A stretch of 64,000 nucleotides of DNA from NCBI GenBank assembly GCA_949752735.1, contig OX457036.1:82156505-82220504 (forward strand), given 5' to 3'. The translations under genes and the position numbers were made by a program. The stretch comes from Lumbricus terrestris. Taxonomy: Eukaryota; Annelida; Clitellata; Crassiclitellata; Lumbricidae. The notes beneath the pieces are model-generated. The model ran no database searches, was not told the origin of the DNA, and saw nothing but the letters and a program-made list of their open reading frames with translations. Positions 12,082 to 21,568 of this stretch are shown in pieces (positions within the stretch are counted from its first letter, which is position 1; the number at the start of each line of letters is the position of its first letter).

Positions 12082-12540
12082 TCAGTCAAATATTTTCCGC
12101 ATGTGATAGTAACGTGGCTCTTCTCGGTCCTCGCATTTCCTGGACTGATTTTCAAATGCGCCACGGTGACCGACAGCCAACCATTTCTTCACATACGGAA
12201 GCGGGTTGAAGTCCTGCAAGGACGGCCCAACAAGTTTCACAAAAATTAATTTGGATAAACGGTCAACACCTAGCCTATTCCGAAGAGGCGTACATATTAT
12301 GTTCATTGTACTGAAGCCACGTTCGGCATCCGCTGATGTTACAGGGATTGTGCTGACAGCGAAATTGATATCCGTCATGTCATCAGGTATACTGGAACCC
12401 CCATTATCAATGAAATCTCGGAAGCCTCTACGGGTCTTATCAACGTCGACACGCAGTCTCATGCAAAGTTTGGCAAGTCGCTGTTCACCGTCGTTCCAGG
12501 GTGTTGTCACGTCCGCTGGCCACGAGTGTTTGTTCAGCAC
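12082..12540 (-). CDS. hAT transposase C-terminal dimerisation domain exon
   Basis: The acceptor GTTGCAG|GTGCTGAAC (intron end 12541) joins in phase 0 to the upstream donor. The exon encodes TIPVTSADAERGFSTMN followed by PLRNRL and LSKLIFVK, the hATC signature (the ERxFS motif carries the third acidic residue by comparison with Hermes, from memory). The fold dimerises transposase and completes the active site. The stop at 12082 follows YYHMRKIFD. With the upstream exons this makes a partial transposase gene within the TSD-flanked element. Confidence 0.8.
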   Translation of the reverse strand: MLNKHSWPADVTTPWNDGEQRLAKLCMRLRVDVDKTRRGFRDFIDNGGSSIPDDMTDINFAVSTIPVTSADAERGFSTMNIICTPLRNRLGVDRLSKLIFVKLVGPSLQDFNPLPYVKKWLAVGHRGAFENQSRKCEDREEPRYYHMRKIFD

Positions 12541-12592
12541 CTGCAACTGATGACACAATAATGGATATTGGTTTTATTATCTCTAATGAACT

Positions 12593-12906
12593 AAGAAGCA
12601 AAAAGAAACACATAGGCCTAGACCTAATTGCCATATCAATAATCAATCAATCGACAACAATTATATAATTAGGCCCTGTAGCATTCCTTCAAGATCCTTA
12701 CTCAGAGGGGCTGAAAGTTCATGAAATGCAGTAGGACCTATCATAATTAAGAAGCAAAAAGAAACACATAGGCCTAGACCTAATTGCCATATCAATAATC
12801 AATCAATCGACAACAATTATATAATTAGGCCCTGTAGCATTCCTTCAAGATCCTTACTCAGAGGGGCTGAAAGTTCATGAAATGCAGTAGGACCTATCAT
12901 AATTAT
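12593..12906. repeat. 156-bp tandem duplication inside hAT intron
   Basis: The sequence from about 12595 (GAAGCAAAAAGAAACACATA) to 12750 is repeated nearly perfectly from 12751 to 12906. It lies wholly inside the predicted 403-bp intron (12541-12943). The high identity suggests a recent duplication after the element inserted. Confidence 0.92.
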
Positions 12907-12943
12907 AGGCATAGGCCTAATTATATGTAAGTTTAGTCGTTAC

Positions 12944-13330
12944 CTGTGAAATTAGTTCTTCAAATTCTGATTTATTCCGGGATGACTGAGCTGTGTTCTC
13001 AGCAGAAACGTTGGAAGCAATAACCGTATAAAGGCGACTACGCAAGTTATCGGCCAGACTCTGAAGAAACTGATTGCGTTCAATCGCAACCTGTTTGCGA
13101 CTTCCAATCCTGTGTGAAATTATTTGGACATTGCGATATTTCTGTTCAGCAACACCATCGACTGATTCCGTAATGTGCAGTGGATGCTCTTCTTTCATTT
13201 TCTCCAGTGCACGTATTGTGCGATTCATCACTTGATACGCACGTGAAAGTGTGATATCGTCTCTCTGCAGCTCTTGTGAAATATTATTGAGTTCTTGCAA
13301 AGCGTCTATCATCAATCCCAGGTTAAGCAC
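12944..13330 (-). CDS. hAT transposase middle segment
   Basis: About 129 residues containing LMIDALQELNNISQELQ and YQVMNRTIRALEKM, a helical stretch like the insertion domain that precedes the C-terminal dimerisation region of KIAA1586-like hAT transposases. It ends at a good donor (ATTTCACAG|GTAACG) at 12943. The first residue in the open frame is a GTG, not an ATG, so this is an internal exon or a frameshifted continuation of the OTU exon. The two catalytic aspartates of the core are not recognisable in it. Confidence 0.65.
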
Positions 13331-13866
13331 GAATGCCTCTTAAGGGCCTTAAGTACAGCAGACAGATTGAATCTGAGTATTTCACACCAGAATCAGGTGG
13401 TAGATTGCAGAACAGTGTGTAAGATTTGTCAGTGGGTTGCTGCCTCGTGTAAATTCTAAACTGTGTGTTCAGTATGTACGCTAAAACCAAAATTTCCAAA
13501 TAGCCTGCGTAGCCTGTGGTTTCCACACTTTCTATCCGATCTTCAACCGTCGGAAAGCTTTCTCCCACTTTATTATCCAACAGAAATCCCATATTGCATG
13601 TTACCTCCTTCAGAGCTGCTATGTTACTTCGAAGAACAGAAAGGACGTCCTGCTGGAGTTGATCAGCTAGACCTTCTTCAAGCATTATCAGTTTCTTGTC
13701 TGTTGGACAGCTGAAAACTGTTCGCCTTGCTGTTCTTAACTCTACGCTTGATGCAACGGCGACACTTCGAAATAGACATTTGCCATCTCCGTGTATGCGG
13801 ATCACATGGAACTCTTCATCTTTAGGTATACAGTCATTAATGGCATAACCAGTCGCGTTCGGCTTC
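13323..13866 (-). CDS. OTU-like cysteine protease domain exon in hAT element
   Basis: Entered through a polypyrimidine-AG acceptor at 13867. It encodes about 180 residues including HGDGKCLFRSVA, the OTU nucleophile motif with Asp and Cys three apart, and later YAGYLEILVLAYIL, the conserved OTU helix region. OTU proteases remove ubiquitin-like modifiers. The final SICLLYL strand is normally followed by the catalytic His; here the frame reads RPLRGIRA and stops, so no His is visible and activity is doubtful. The exon overlaps the next hAT segment by 8 bp in another frame, which implies either a frameshift or a small intron. It occupies the position where a hAT transposase would have the first half of its RNase-H core. 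Confidence 0.7.
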
Positions 13867-14372
13867 CTGGAAAGGCAGAAGAAATAGGCTATGGCTTCTC
13901 GTTGTCTATATAATAGGCCTACAAAAATTAACCTACCAACCGCAATGTATAGGTCTACGGTACCACTAGGCGCCTGTGAATAAGCTGGTTCTCACGACTC
14001 CGCTCTCGTGGGCGCTATAGAAGTTTTGAGATACGATAGGTATACTTGAGGTTTCCCATTGACATTGTCCTCTGCAGTCTGCATAAGCCGCCTATAGCTC
14101 TAGTTACACAATAATAATTATGATTACTACCGTGATTATAGATGTACACTTTTCGGTGAACAATAGGCCTAAAGGTGTTATTGATTAACGTAGGTCTATT
14201 GATTTATAACCTTTCTCTTTATTACTTTCTTATTTTGAAGTCAACATTTTCATAATTGTTTTCAGTCATTCCGCTTCTTATTCTTCTATTACCTTTTTCA
14301 TTTGCCATCGACTGAGCCTTAACTTCTCTGATTAATAACATGCATGCCATGGACAGTAAACAATATTCAAAC

Positions 14373-14443
14373 CTTTCCGTCGTCAATGGGTTGCGTCTTT
14401 TTGAAAAGTAATTCAGCAGATCGGCGTCTCTCAAGCGCTTCAT
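14373..14443 (-). CDS. hAT gene exon 1: short basic N-terminus
   Basis: The ATG at 14443 opens MKRLRDADLLNYFSKRR, resembling the N-terminal LLxFFxKR-type motif of KIAA1586/ZMYM-like hAT transposases (recalled by pattern). The uninterrupted ORF runs on to 14222, but a donor-like AAG|GTTTGA at 14372 joined to the strong acceptor at 13867 (TTTCTTCTGCCTTTCCAG) keeps frame into the OTU exon. That phase agreement is why I prefer the spliced model with an intron of 506 bp (13867-14372). Splicing is predicted, not observed. Confidence 0.5.
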
Positions 14444-15109
14444 CGCCTTAGTATTTAAACTAGTCGTAAAACTTAAATTAACCTCGTTCTCTGTTTAAAT
14501 AGAGAAATTAATGGAACTGTATCGACTTTATGGTGGAGTGAAATGTAAAAAATAAAGCTAAAACAAATTATAATTTTGCATTGCATCTTCTGCCCTCTAC
14601 CGGCAGTTTAGTTTGTTAAAATTCATTATTTTTTTCCTAAAAGTTACATCTCATTAAATAACTTTTTATTTCTTCAACTATTTGCAGATATTCCAACTTT
14701 GTGTACGAAGTCCGTTCATTTCAGAATATAGGCCCTAATAAAATATCATGTGTAAAAAATGTAAGCGGTAACGGAGTTATTAATTTTTTATATGTCTCGA
14801 GTCCCGATCGACAACATAAAAATGCTAAAATACACATAATTCTGCATCCCTTGACCAATTGTTATGATTTTGGTGTCATATGATTAGAATTTATATATAT
14901 AGGCATGCTAAAACATATGGAGTCATTTTAACTTAGAAATAAAAATATAGTTGGCGCTATAAATTAATGGAGTCATCCAAAAGGAGAATGAGACAGAGGG
15001 TTTACCTATGTGTATACATGGACTCTGCATGACTAGGGCTGAGCTCAACATGGGCGCAGAGAAAATTATACGAAATAAAAAACGACGCCGTACATGCAAG
15101 AATTATTTT

Positions 15110-15182
15110 ATAAAAAGGAACCGGAACGGCGTTCCGGTCGTCAAAAAAGGAACCGGAACGGCGTTCCGGTGCGTTCCGGTCC
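15110..15182. repeat. Subterminal GGAACCGGAACGGCGTTCCGG palindromic repeats of hAT
   Basis: Two AAAAAGGAACCGGAACGGCG units, each followed by its partial inverse TTCCGGT, lie just inside the right end. A related GGAACCGGAACGCCGG lies 30 bp inside the left end. Such subterminal repeats are typical hAT transposase binding sites; the role is inferred. Confidence 0.7.
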
Positions 15183-15469
15183 GACCTGTTCCCTGGTATT
15201 AGGTAAGTATGTAAGTATACGGTGCATTATAAAATGAGAACCAGCGAATGTGGAGATTAGGTCTGACGCGAAATAAAGCTAAGAGGATTTGTTACAGCTA
15301 AGGACGCATTCTAAGACCTACATTTAATTAAGTCTAACGCACCTTTACAAAAACAGAATTTTTTATGTGGCTTCGACGCTTCGTGTCACACAATAAGAAC
15401 TTAATCTTCATCTTCATCAACTACGAGAAACCGACCTTATTATATATATATATATATTATATGAATGAC

Positions 15470-16400
15470 TAGCTGTACCCGGCCACGCGTTGTTGTGGCT
15501 GAAAAGACTCTCCCTCCCACCCTCCCTTCCTACCTCTCTTCCCCTGCCTCCCTCCCTCCCTCCCTCTGTCCCTCCCTACCTCCCCTACCCTCCCTCCCAT
15601 TGCCTCCTCCTTTCCTCCCCTTCCCCTGCCTCACACCCTCCATCCCGTTTCCTCCATCCCTCCCCTCGCTCCCTCCCTCCCTCCCCTCCCCTTCCTTCCT
15701 CCCTCCTCTCTCTTCCTCCCGCTCCCTCCTCCCCCTTTCTCACTCACCCCCTCTCTTCCTCTCCTTTGTCCCTCCGTCCCTCCCCGTCCGTCCGTCCGTC
15801 CGTCCGTTGTCCGTCCGTCCGTAAAACTTTCCGAGATCCCTGGTTTTGTAAAAACCGACAGTTACATATATGCGCTATAAACAGACGCGCGGATATGCGA
15901 TATAAAAACACGGCCGCATTGGAATGCAACGTCGTGTGAAAATTTAAATCGATATCGCTCGAATGGAATGCAAAGTTGTGGTATAAAGATTGCGCTTTTT
16001 CCAAAAAAACATATAAAAACCATGGCGCTCGAATTCAAATGGAACGTGTGTGAAAATTGGAAATCCATCGGTGAAGAACTTACCGAGATCCTTGAATTTG
16101 TACAAACCAAGAGCTAGATACGTAGCCTATATGCGCTATAAAAGGACGCACGGATATGCGCTTAAAAAAACGGCCGCATTCGAAAGCAACGTCGGGTGAA
16201 AATTGAAATCGAAATCGCTCGAATCGAATGGAAAGTTGTGGTTTTTGTCGCAAAGATTTCGCTTTTCCCCAAAAGGCATTATACAAACATGTTCATGTTC
16301 GAATGGAAAGTTTTGCGAAAATTTTCAAAACAATCGGTCAAGAACTTTCCAAGCCCTTGATTACGCACGCTAACGTTTTACATTTTTATTTATATAGATG
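15470..16400 (+). mobile_element. Interspersed repeat, copy 1, with C/T tract
   Basis: Starts CTAGCTGTACCCGGCCACGCG after an AT tract and ends CATTTTTATTTATATAGATG. A second copy with the same ends lies at 44981-45625. Both contain GTTGYTGTGGCTGAAAAGACT, a C/T tract, then ATATGCGCTATA and GGCCGCAT motifs. In this copy the segment from about 15826 to 16078 is imperfectly duplicated at about 16079-16330. No protein-coding frame is intact. The AT-adjacent start and TATATAGATA end fit a non-LTR or Penelope-type 3' region; the family is not settled. Confidence 0.7.
15512..15820 (+). repeat. 300-bp pyrimidine tract, CCCT-rich
   Basis: Almost uninterrupted C and T, built on CCCT/CCTT and ending in CCGT repeats. 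It can form triplex (H-DNA) structures. The long Pro/Ser/Leu ORFs across it are low-complexity artefacts. Confidence 0.9.
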
Positions 16401-17179
16401 TAGCCTATATACGATTAAATGAATATGAACTCACCTGTTATAACTATAGATATTTTGATCATTTATAATTAGGTCTACGTTGACTATCAAGTATTGTTTA
16501 AGCCTGCCTGACAAATTTTCTTTGCCCCTTTTAAAGCGTAAATGACGCTATTTAAATTTAACTAACGAAAGATGATGACGTCGATATATAGAGACGATTA
16601 TTGGGATGACGAGTTTTCAGTTCGAAAGAAGGTCCCTTGGTCTTTTGTTCATCCAAGGATGAGAACATCGAGGTCGTTTCCGGTTGCTTTCCTCACAGAC
16701 AATTTTGTGTATTATTTTATGAGCGATCAGCTGTAATGAGTCTTAATTATCTCGAGAGATAATTAATATAAACTCTCGACTAATGTTCCGTCGCGCTGAC
16801 CACTAAGCTACCACGCAGTAAGATTCAGTAAACCAGAAAGATCGTACGCAGAGACGGAGAGAATTTGATATGAGAGCGTCTGTTGACTTATTAAAATGGC
16901 TCCAAGAAAAATGCAACGTTTCATGCATAATTCGCGATAGTCGGTAAATCTATCAACCTACGGCCATGTCCTCAAATCACTCTATTGGGTTTAAATACGT
17001 GAACGAATACAACACAAAGTGTTATAACTCAACTTAAACACAATTCAATGCTCACAGTCTTCTGTCAGTTGAGTATGGTCAAGAAAGACACTCCACCCTA
17101 AAACGTGTTCGCCTTCCCGCCATCTCATCTCTTCACTTGCAAATTCACAGCCATAGCTGCCCCGCCTCTTTTGAACAAA
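16401..17179. other. No gene seen; flank of the Polinton
   Basis: AT-rich sequence between the interspersed repeat and the Polinton TSD. It contains a short palindrome around ATTATCTCGAGAGATAATTAA near 16747-16767. Nothing coding is supported. Confidence 0.5.
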
Positions 17180-17212
17180 CCCCCTAGTAGATAGATAAAG
17201 ACTATTCTAGCA

Positions 17213-17530
17213 CATTGACCCATAACCATGGTTCAAAAAATATGTCGACCCATAACCATGGTTCAAAAAATATGTCAACCTATAACCATGGTTCAAAAAA
17301 TATGTCAACCTATAGGCCTAACCATGGGTCAAAAATGTGTCGACCCATAACCATGGTTCAAAAAATATGTCAACCTATAACCATGGTTCAAAAAATATGT
17401 CAACCTATAACCATGGGTCAAAAATGTGTCGACCCATAACCATGGTTCAAAAAATATGCCGACTCATCAAAAAATTTGTCGACCCATAACCATGGTTCAA
17501 AAAATATGCCGACTCATCAAAAACTTCGTC
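17213..17530 (+). repeat. Left Polinton terminal array, 30-bp units
   Basis: Units of CCATAACCATGGTTCAAAAA plus ATATGTCGAC recur about ten times with a 30-bp period, including variants with GGGTC or an inserted TAGGCC. The right end (24822-24900) carries only three inverted copies. The arrays are part of the terminal inverted repeat, with unequal copy number at the two ends. Confidence 0.93.
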
Positions 17531-18334
17531 ACCCCATAACCACCCCAGCACGCGCCTATGACTCATCATGCGGGGAATTTCCAGTAGTTTCGATGATGAG
17601 TCATAGGGTGAGTGGGTTATCTTTTCGAAGAATTTGTGGGTTATCTTTTCCCATATCGGTTTGACAATTTGTTTGTATTTGTCGCTTGAAGATGATTTAG
17701 GTTTGTTAGGATTTTTTTCCTGTCTTATAGCATTCGTCGTGGTGAGAATCTCGGCGTAATCAGCTTTATCATTAACATCGTATATCGTGGGGTTAGGCTG
17801 TTTCAGCGTCAACAACTCCCAAAGCCCCGGTGTTCCTCTGTAAGTCTTATCTCCCACCGTCACATCGTCTCCTTGTATCAAAATCGGAGTGTCGCCGATG
17901 AAGAATTGATCATTTTTTTCTTTTATTCCAAACGTCGTGTCGGTGATTTTTTTATCGGAGACGTATTGACGAAGGTACTTAGTCGCCATATCTCCTAAAT
18001 ATAGGGTTCTGATATCCTCAGTCGGATCGGGGCTATACGCTTCTATCGAAGGATGCTGAGAAAATTGAAGACCCTGTAACGAAGGAAGTGCTTGTAACGC
18101 ATTTGAAGTAGCTACCGAATTTTGATTGATGGCGGATAGTAAGACATTTTGTTCTTTGGAAATTGCGGTTTGTGAATCAACGATAGGCTTGTATAACTTG
18201 GTTAATTCTTGTTGTAGTCCTGAATCCCCCAATCTCTCCGATAAAAAGTTTTGTCGAATATTCTGCCTGGTTTTCAGAATATCTGCAACGATAAGGTCTC
18301 TTTTCGCGGGGTCGGTTATTTTATAAAACGACAT
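17447..18334 (-). pseudogene. Polinton-type uncharacterised protein, C-terminus chimeric
   Basis: I start at the internal ATG giving MSFYKITDPAKRD (18334), because this opening is familiar from a widespread uncharacterised Polinton protein; the ORF itself extends upstream to 18379. The middle region has FGIKEKNDQFFIGDTPI and YRGTPGLWELLTLKQPNP, also family-typical. The last 25-30 residues read through the terminal repeat array (FLNHGYGS comes from the 30-bp unit), so the true C-terminus has been lost at a junction near 17550-17660. Role unknown; it co-occurs with virion genes, so a structural or assembly role is possible. Confidence 0.7.
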
Positions 18335-18385
18335 TTTAAAATTAGGAATATAATGTTTTTGGGCGTGTGTAAAAAACATAAGTTG

Positions 18386-18507
18386 GACGTATTTCCCAAC
18401 GTAACAACATACGTCTACATGTTTTCACGTATGTTTGCGTATGTTAGACGTATTTCCAGACGTAACAACATACGTCTACATGTTTTCACGTATGTTCGCG
18501 TTAGTCG
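18386..18507. repeat. 61-bp tandem duplication with ACGTATG/CATACGT hairpins
   Basis: Two adjacent units of about 61 bp begin GACGTATTTCC at 18386 and 18447. Each holds ACATACGT and ACGTATGT in inverse orientation around CTACATGTTTTC. They lie between two minus-strand ORFs and the second unit overlaps the 3' end of the ORF at 18476-19174, suggesting that its C-terminal residues are altered. Confidence 0.85.
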
Positions 18508-19174
18508 TTTTTTTGATAGATTCGTTATTTTTCTCAAACATGGATTGCAAGCGCTGCCTGACTTCTTCTCTTCCACGATCGATGAGTGATTGTTTCGTCA
18601 CCTCGTCCATCGCGTCTATCGCAACTTTAATATTACTTCTAATTTCTTCTTTCATGCCGTTGAATTTTTCAATCTCGCTCAGAATCAACGAATATTCCTC
18701 GGCTGAAATGTTATCATCCATGAGAGCTTTTGAAATATGGTCGCTGATCGTGTTGAGTTTCGCGTCGGCTAGCGTTTTGATTTTTTCATGCTTCTCCGCC
18801 TTCATCGCTAGCTTTTTACTGATGTAGGCACCGATTATACTTAGCAACCCCATACCCAATGCCGCTCCTTCCATAGCAATAGCAACGGGTGCCGCGATTA
18901 TGGTGGATAATACTCCGATTCCTGAAATTCCGAGTCCCATCGTAGCCGCCATGAGGACACCACCTACTGCACCGAGCACGCTTACACTTCTATGGTACTT
19001 TTTACTCAACGCTGTTCTTTTATCGCGTTCTTGTTCGATTTCCTTCTTAATTTCACCAATCTTTTGGAGTCGATAGGTTTGCGCGGACCCTGTGACGATA
19101 TGTATTTCTCCTTCCGGTGCTGATGGTAGCTTCGGATAGAGTGATTGTGTTATTTTGATGCCGTCGTTTTCCAT
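18476..19174 (-). CDS. Polinton protein with central glycine/alanine-rich hydrophobic region
   Basis: 232 residues. A polar N-terminus and a helical KIGEIKKEIEQERDKRT stretch lead to a long hydrophobic region (roughly residues 65-115, GAVGGVLMAATMGLGIS and onward) able to span a membrane twice, then a charged coiled-coil-like tail. Proteins of this layout occur in Polintons and adintoviruses. Membrane penetration or virion association is a guess from the hydrophobic region. The C-terminus overlaps the 61-bp duplication. Its 5' end overlaps the polymerase-type fragment in another frame, which marks a deletion junction just upstream. Confidence 0.6.
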   Translation of the reverse strand: MENDGIKITQSLYPKLPSAPEGEIHIVTGSAQTYRLQKIGEIKKEIEQERDKRTALSKKYHRSVSVLGAVGGVLMAATMGLGISGIGVLSTIIAAPVAIAMEGAALGMGLLSIIGAYISKKLAMKAEKHEKIKTLADAKLNTISDHISKALMDDNISAEEYSLILSEIEKFNGMKEEIRSNIKVAIDAMDEVTKQSLIDRGREEVRQRLQSMFEKNNESIKKTTNANIRENM

Positions 19175-20300
19175 TCGTTTTATTTACGCGATTTTCATGC
19201 TTCGATATATACAATGGGTATACGCTCTTTTCAAAGCCGAATACGCTAACGCTAATGTTATTACAGCGCTCAAACTTATTTATAATATTAGCATCAGCAG
19301 CAACTGGAAACACGATACCGCTCCAATCGAGTTTCTTAGATTGTTCTACCAGATCTTTAGTGATTCTTTCAGGGTGTTCATTAGCTGGGTTCAACGCCCT
19401 TGTAATACACCATTTGAAACATTCTTCGTCTTCGTTTTTCGGATTAATAATGGCCTTTTTATTGGCTAAATACTCGGGAAGCTGAATATATGAACTACCT
19501 TTCAATGGCTTGTATACTACTGTATCGATATCCAACTTCGAAACGGCCTTGAATCGCCAATTGCTACCCCGCATCTGATAACTAGCCATACTCTCCTTAA
19601 TTTTATCCACTGCGTTGGTATATATTTCCTTCACATCGGTTGCTTCTAAAATAATATCAGTCTTTGATTTGAAATTAGGCTCAGCCGTTGCTATTTCACC
19701 GGATTTTATGTCTACTTTCTCCATTACACACATGAGATTGAGTTGAACTTTTACCCCTCGATTTTTCGCTAACAGCCTAACTACCTGCGATTTTACAGCC
19801 TTGAGAAAAGATGCAACATCGACCCTGTTGTTACCCTCGATCGTGTATCTTTTTGTAAACCCTTTGATAGCCGTCGCAGTCTCTTGAAGTTTGAACCTAT
19901 GAATGGGTGGTTTTATTTGAGGTGGTAACTGACTAATCTCACTAGTCAACCAATCCAAAAAAGTAGCTTTATTTTTCCTCACAAATTTCCAAGTAGTAGA
20001 CAAGAATGCCGTAAGTTCCGCTTTTCCTAATCTTGAGTATCCTTTTTGACGTCTCTTTTTTGCAATTTCTCGCAATTCTCGTACAGTACACGGAGTACGC
20101 GTTGGAGTCTTGATGACTGGGGGCCGTGCGCCTAGCCGATCTCCATGCTTTATGAACGCGATAAGTTCCTCTTTTGGTAGTTTTGAGTATCCTTTTTGTC
20201 CTCTTTGTTTAGGAATTTGTTGCAATTCTTTCAGATTATACGTTGAGTAGTCCATTTTATATTGGGATTTCTTGTCTTTAAGTCGAGTTGCATATTCCAT
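19053..20300 (-). pseudogene. Polinton PolB N-terminal fragment
   Basis: 415 codons from ATG 20300. Two N-terminal repeats of a SAP-like LKELQQIPKQRGQKGYSKL motif (residues about 8-50 and 70-95) precede a region with YIQLPEYLANKKAIINPKN, DEECFKWCITRALNP and KLDWSGIVFPV. These are typical of the N-terminal part of Polinton family-B polymerase polyproteins. Homology stops at about LYISKHENR (near 19190); the rest is the next gene read out of frame. The exonuclease and polymerase catalytic domains are absent, so the copy cannot encode its own polymerase. A probable internal deletion with a junction at about 19175-19190. Confidence 0.8.
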
Positions 20301-20377
20301 TTTTTAGTTATTTTATATACACAAGAGAAAAAATTGTTATGATTAAGTGACTCATCGATACCATAGTTGGCAAATTC

Positions 20378-20396
20378 TGGATATATTACCGATATA
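20378..20396 (+). repeat. 19-bp direct repeat, copy 1
   Basis: TGGATATATTACCGATATA is identical to 22319-22337. The two copies bracket the ATPase, PLA2-like and integrase cassette. The ATPase stop codon lies inside this copy. Confidence 0.95.
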
Positions 20397-21015
20397 ACAA
20401 ACTTAGATCGAGGTTTTTCGAGTCCTGCTTGAACAGGCAAATAAAGTTTGCATTCTCTCTGATCGTTTGTCGTGGCAGTTTGAAATAATTCTGAGCGAGG
20501 TAAAAACAGTCCACATTACTATGCCTCCCCCGAATATAATAATCTCCGCACTTGTTTTGTTTTTCCAATTGTAAATCATCGAAAATCATCAGATTCTTCT
20601 TTTCGCTACTCATGGCTCCCGGGTCCGGTACATCATCGGCTTTTTCAAAGAACTTGGCAATTATATCGGATTTAGCTTTTGATCTTTTGGCCATTTCTTC
20701 CATAATGAGGGCTGGCGACACATTTTGTTTGGCTATTTCATCTTGAAGCTCGAATAATCCAACGATCTCTTCTTTCGGTAATTTTTCTTCGAAGGCTTTT
20801 TTAATAATACGATATTCAGGTTGAAACAGAGATTTACCGAATACCTGAAGGTTATTATAGTCCAACCAGCCTGGCCTGAGTAATAGATTCAGAAGAAGCG
20901 TCGTTTTGCCACAGCCTGACTTTCCGATTATCAGCCCCCGTATACTTTTGGGTAGCAAAGGATTATTAAATCTTTTCGATAGCGCAGATCCCCAACTCAG
21001 ATCTTTGATTTCCAT
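20386..21015 (-). pseudogene. A32-like DNA-packaging ATPase, C-terminally truncated
   Basis: 209 residues from ATG 21015. Walker A GKSGCGKT is at residues 31-38 and the Walker B segment MIFDDL at about 143-148, followed by RGRHSNVDCFYLAQNYF and RENANFICLFKQD. This is the FtsK/HerA-type ATPase that pumps DNA into capsids of Polintons and related viruses. The frame stops nine residues after KNLD, inside a 19-bp sequence (20378-20396) that is repeated exactly at 22319-22337. The C-terminal portion expected for the family is missing. It is divergent from the PLA2-like gene, only 28 bp away. Confidence 0.88.
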
Positions 21016-21043
21016 TTTTAAATATATTTATTAAAAAAGCGAG
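21016..21043. promoter_or_regulatory. 28-bp divergent promoter region, ATPase and PLA2-like genes
   Basis: Only 28 bp of A/T-rich sequence (AAATATATTTATTAAAA core) separates two divergent start codons. It must hold both transcription starts or lie within longer 5' leaders. TATA-like on both strands; promoter function is inferred. Confidence 0.45.
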
Positions 21044-21568
21044 ATGTATTGTGTAAAGTGTAAAAAACAGACTGAAACGAGAGATGTGCAGAACGTAGTG
21101 ACTAATAACGGGAGACCGATGCTTCGGGGTGTTTGCGTTGTATGCGGGAAAACTAAAACTCAATTCGTAAAAGGAGCTAAGAAAGGTGGAGATTTAGTTA
21201 GTTCGTTGAATGCAGCTACTAGTAACATTAGGCTACCTTGGGCTAAGTTCCCCGGTGAGATGCATTTACCAGGCCACCATTTTACAGGGCCAGGTACAAG
21301 GCTAGACAAGAGACTGAATCCGAACGGGACTCCTAAAGATTGGAGCAGACCTATTAATCGAGTAGATAACGCAGCATATATCCACGATCTAGCTTACGAT
21401 CAACACACCGATACAACTTCTAGAAATATCGCGGATAGGGCGATGATTAATGATTTGAATAATATTTCTAATCCTAGCTTGCGAGAACGAGTGGAGAGGG
21501 CTATAGTTAAGCCTATATTATCTACTAAGGCGAGTCTTGGGTTGGGTTTAAAAAAAGCTCTGAACTGA
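21044..21568 (+). CDS. Zinc-ribbon plus phospholipase A2-like Polinton protein
   Basis: 174 residues. An N-terminal zinc ribbon has two CxxC pairs (Cys3/Cys6 and Cys31/Cys34). A parvovirus VP1-type PLA2-like module follows: the glycine-rich calcium loop GPGTRL (82-87) and the catalytic helix YIHDLAY (112-118) with His114-Asp115. Family knowledge: this PLA2 type cleaves membrane phospholipids during virion entry, and related proteins occur in adintoviruses and Polintons. The key residues seen here look intact. Its 3' end overlaps the upstream-extended integrase frame. Function in this degraded element is unknown. Confidence 0.85.
   Translation: MYCVKCKKQTETRDVQNVVTNNGRPMLRGVCVVCGKTKTQFVKGAKKGGDLVSSLNAATSNIRLPWAKFPGEMHLPGHHFTGPGTRLDKRLNPNGTPKDWSRPINRVDNAAYIHDLAYDQHTDTTSRNIADRAMINDLNNISNPSLRERVERAIVKPILSTKASLGLGLKKALN

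Larger units (their letters stand above)
11407..15195 (-). mobile_element. hAT transposon with OTU/hAT gene, 8-bp TSD GTATTAGG
   Basis: The element starts CAGGGATCCCGTCC at 11407 and ends CCTGTTCCCTG at 15195. GTATTAGG is duplicated exactly at 11399-11406 and 15196-15203. Subterminal GGAACCGGAACG(G)CG motifs occur near both ends (about 11430 and 15115-15180), as expected for transposase binding repeats. The minus-strand gene spans about 14443-12082 in at least four coding pieces. At 3.8 kb it has the size of an autonomous hAT, but the first part of the transposase catalytic core is not found, so this copy is probably not self-sufficient. Confidence 0.88.

Noticed and set aside
15465..15939. 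Proline/serine/leucine-rich ORFs over 100 residues
   Set aside because: They are readings of the C/T tract inside an interspersed repeat; no composition or start context supports coding.
17213..17530. CRISPR-like array of regular 30-bp repeats
   Set aside because: The units abut with no unique spacers and recur inverted at the other end of the element: a terminal repeat array in eukaryotic DNA.
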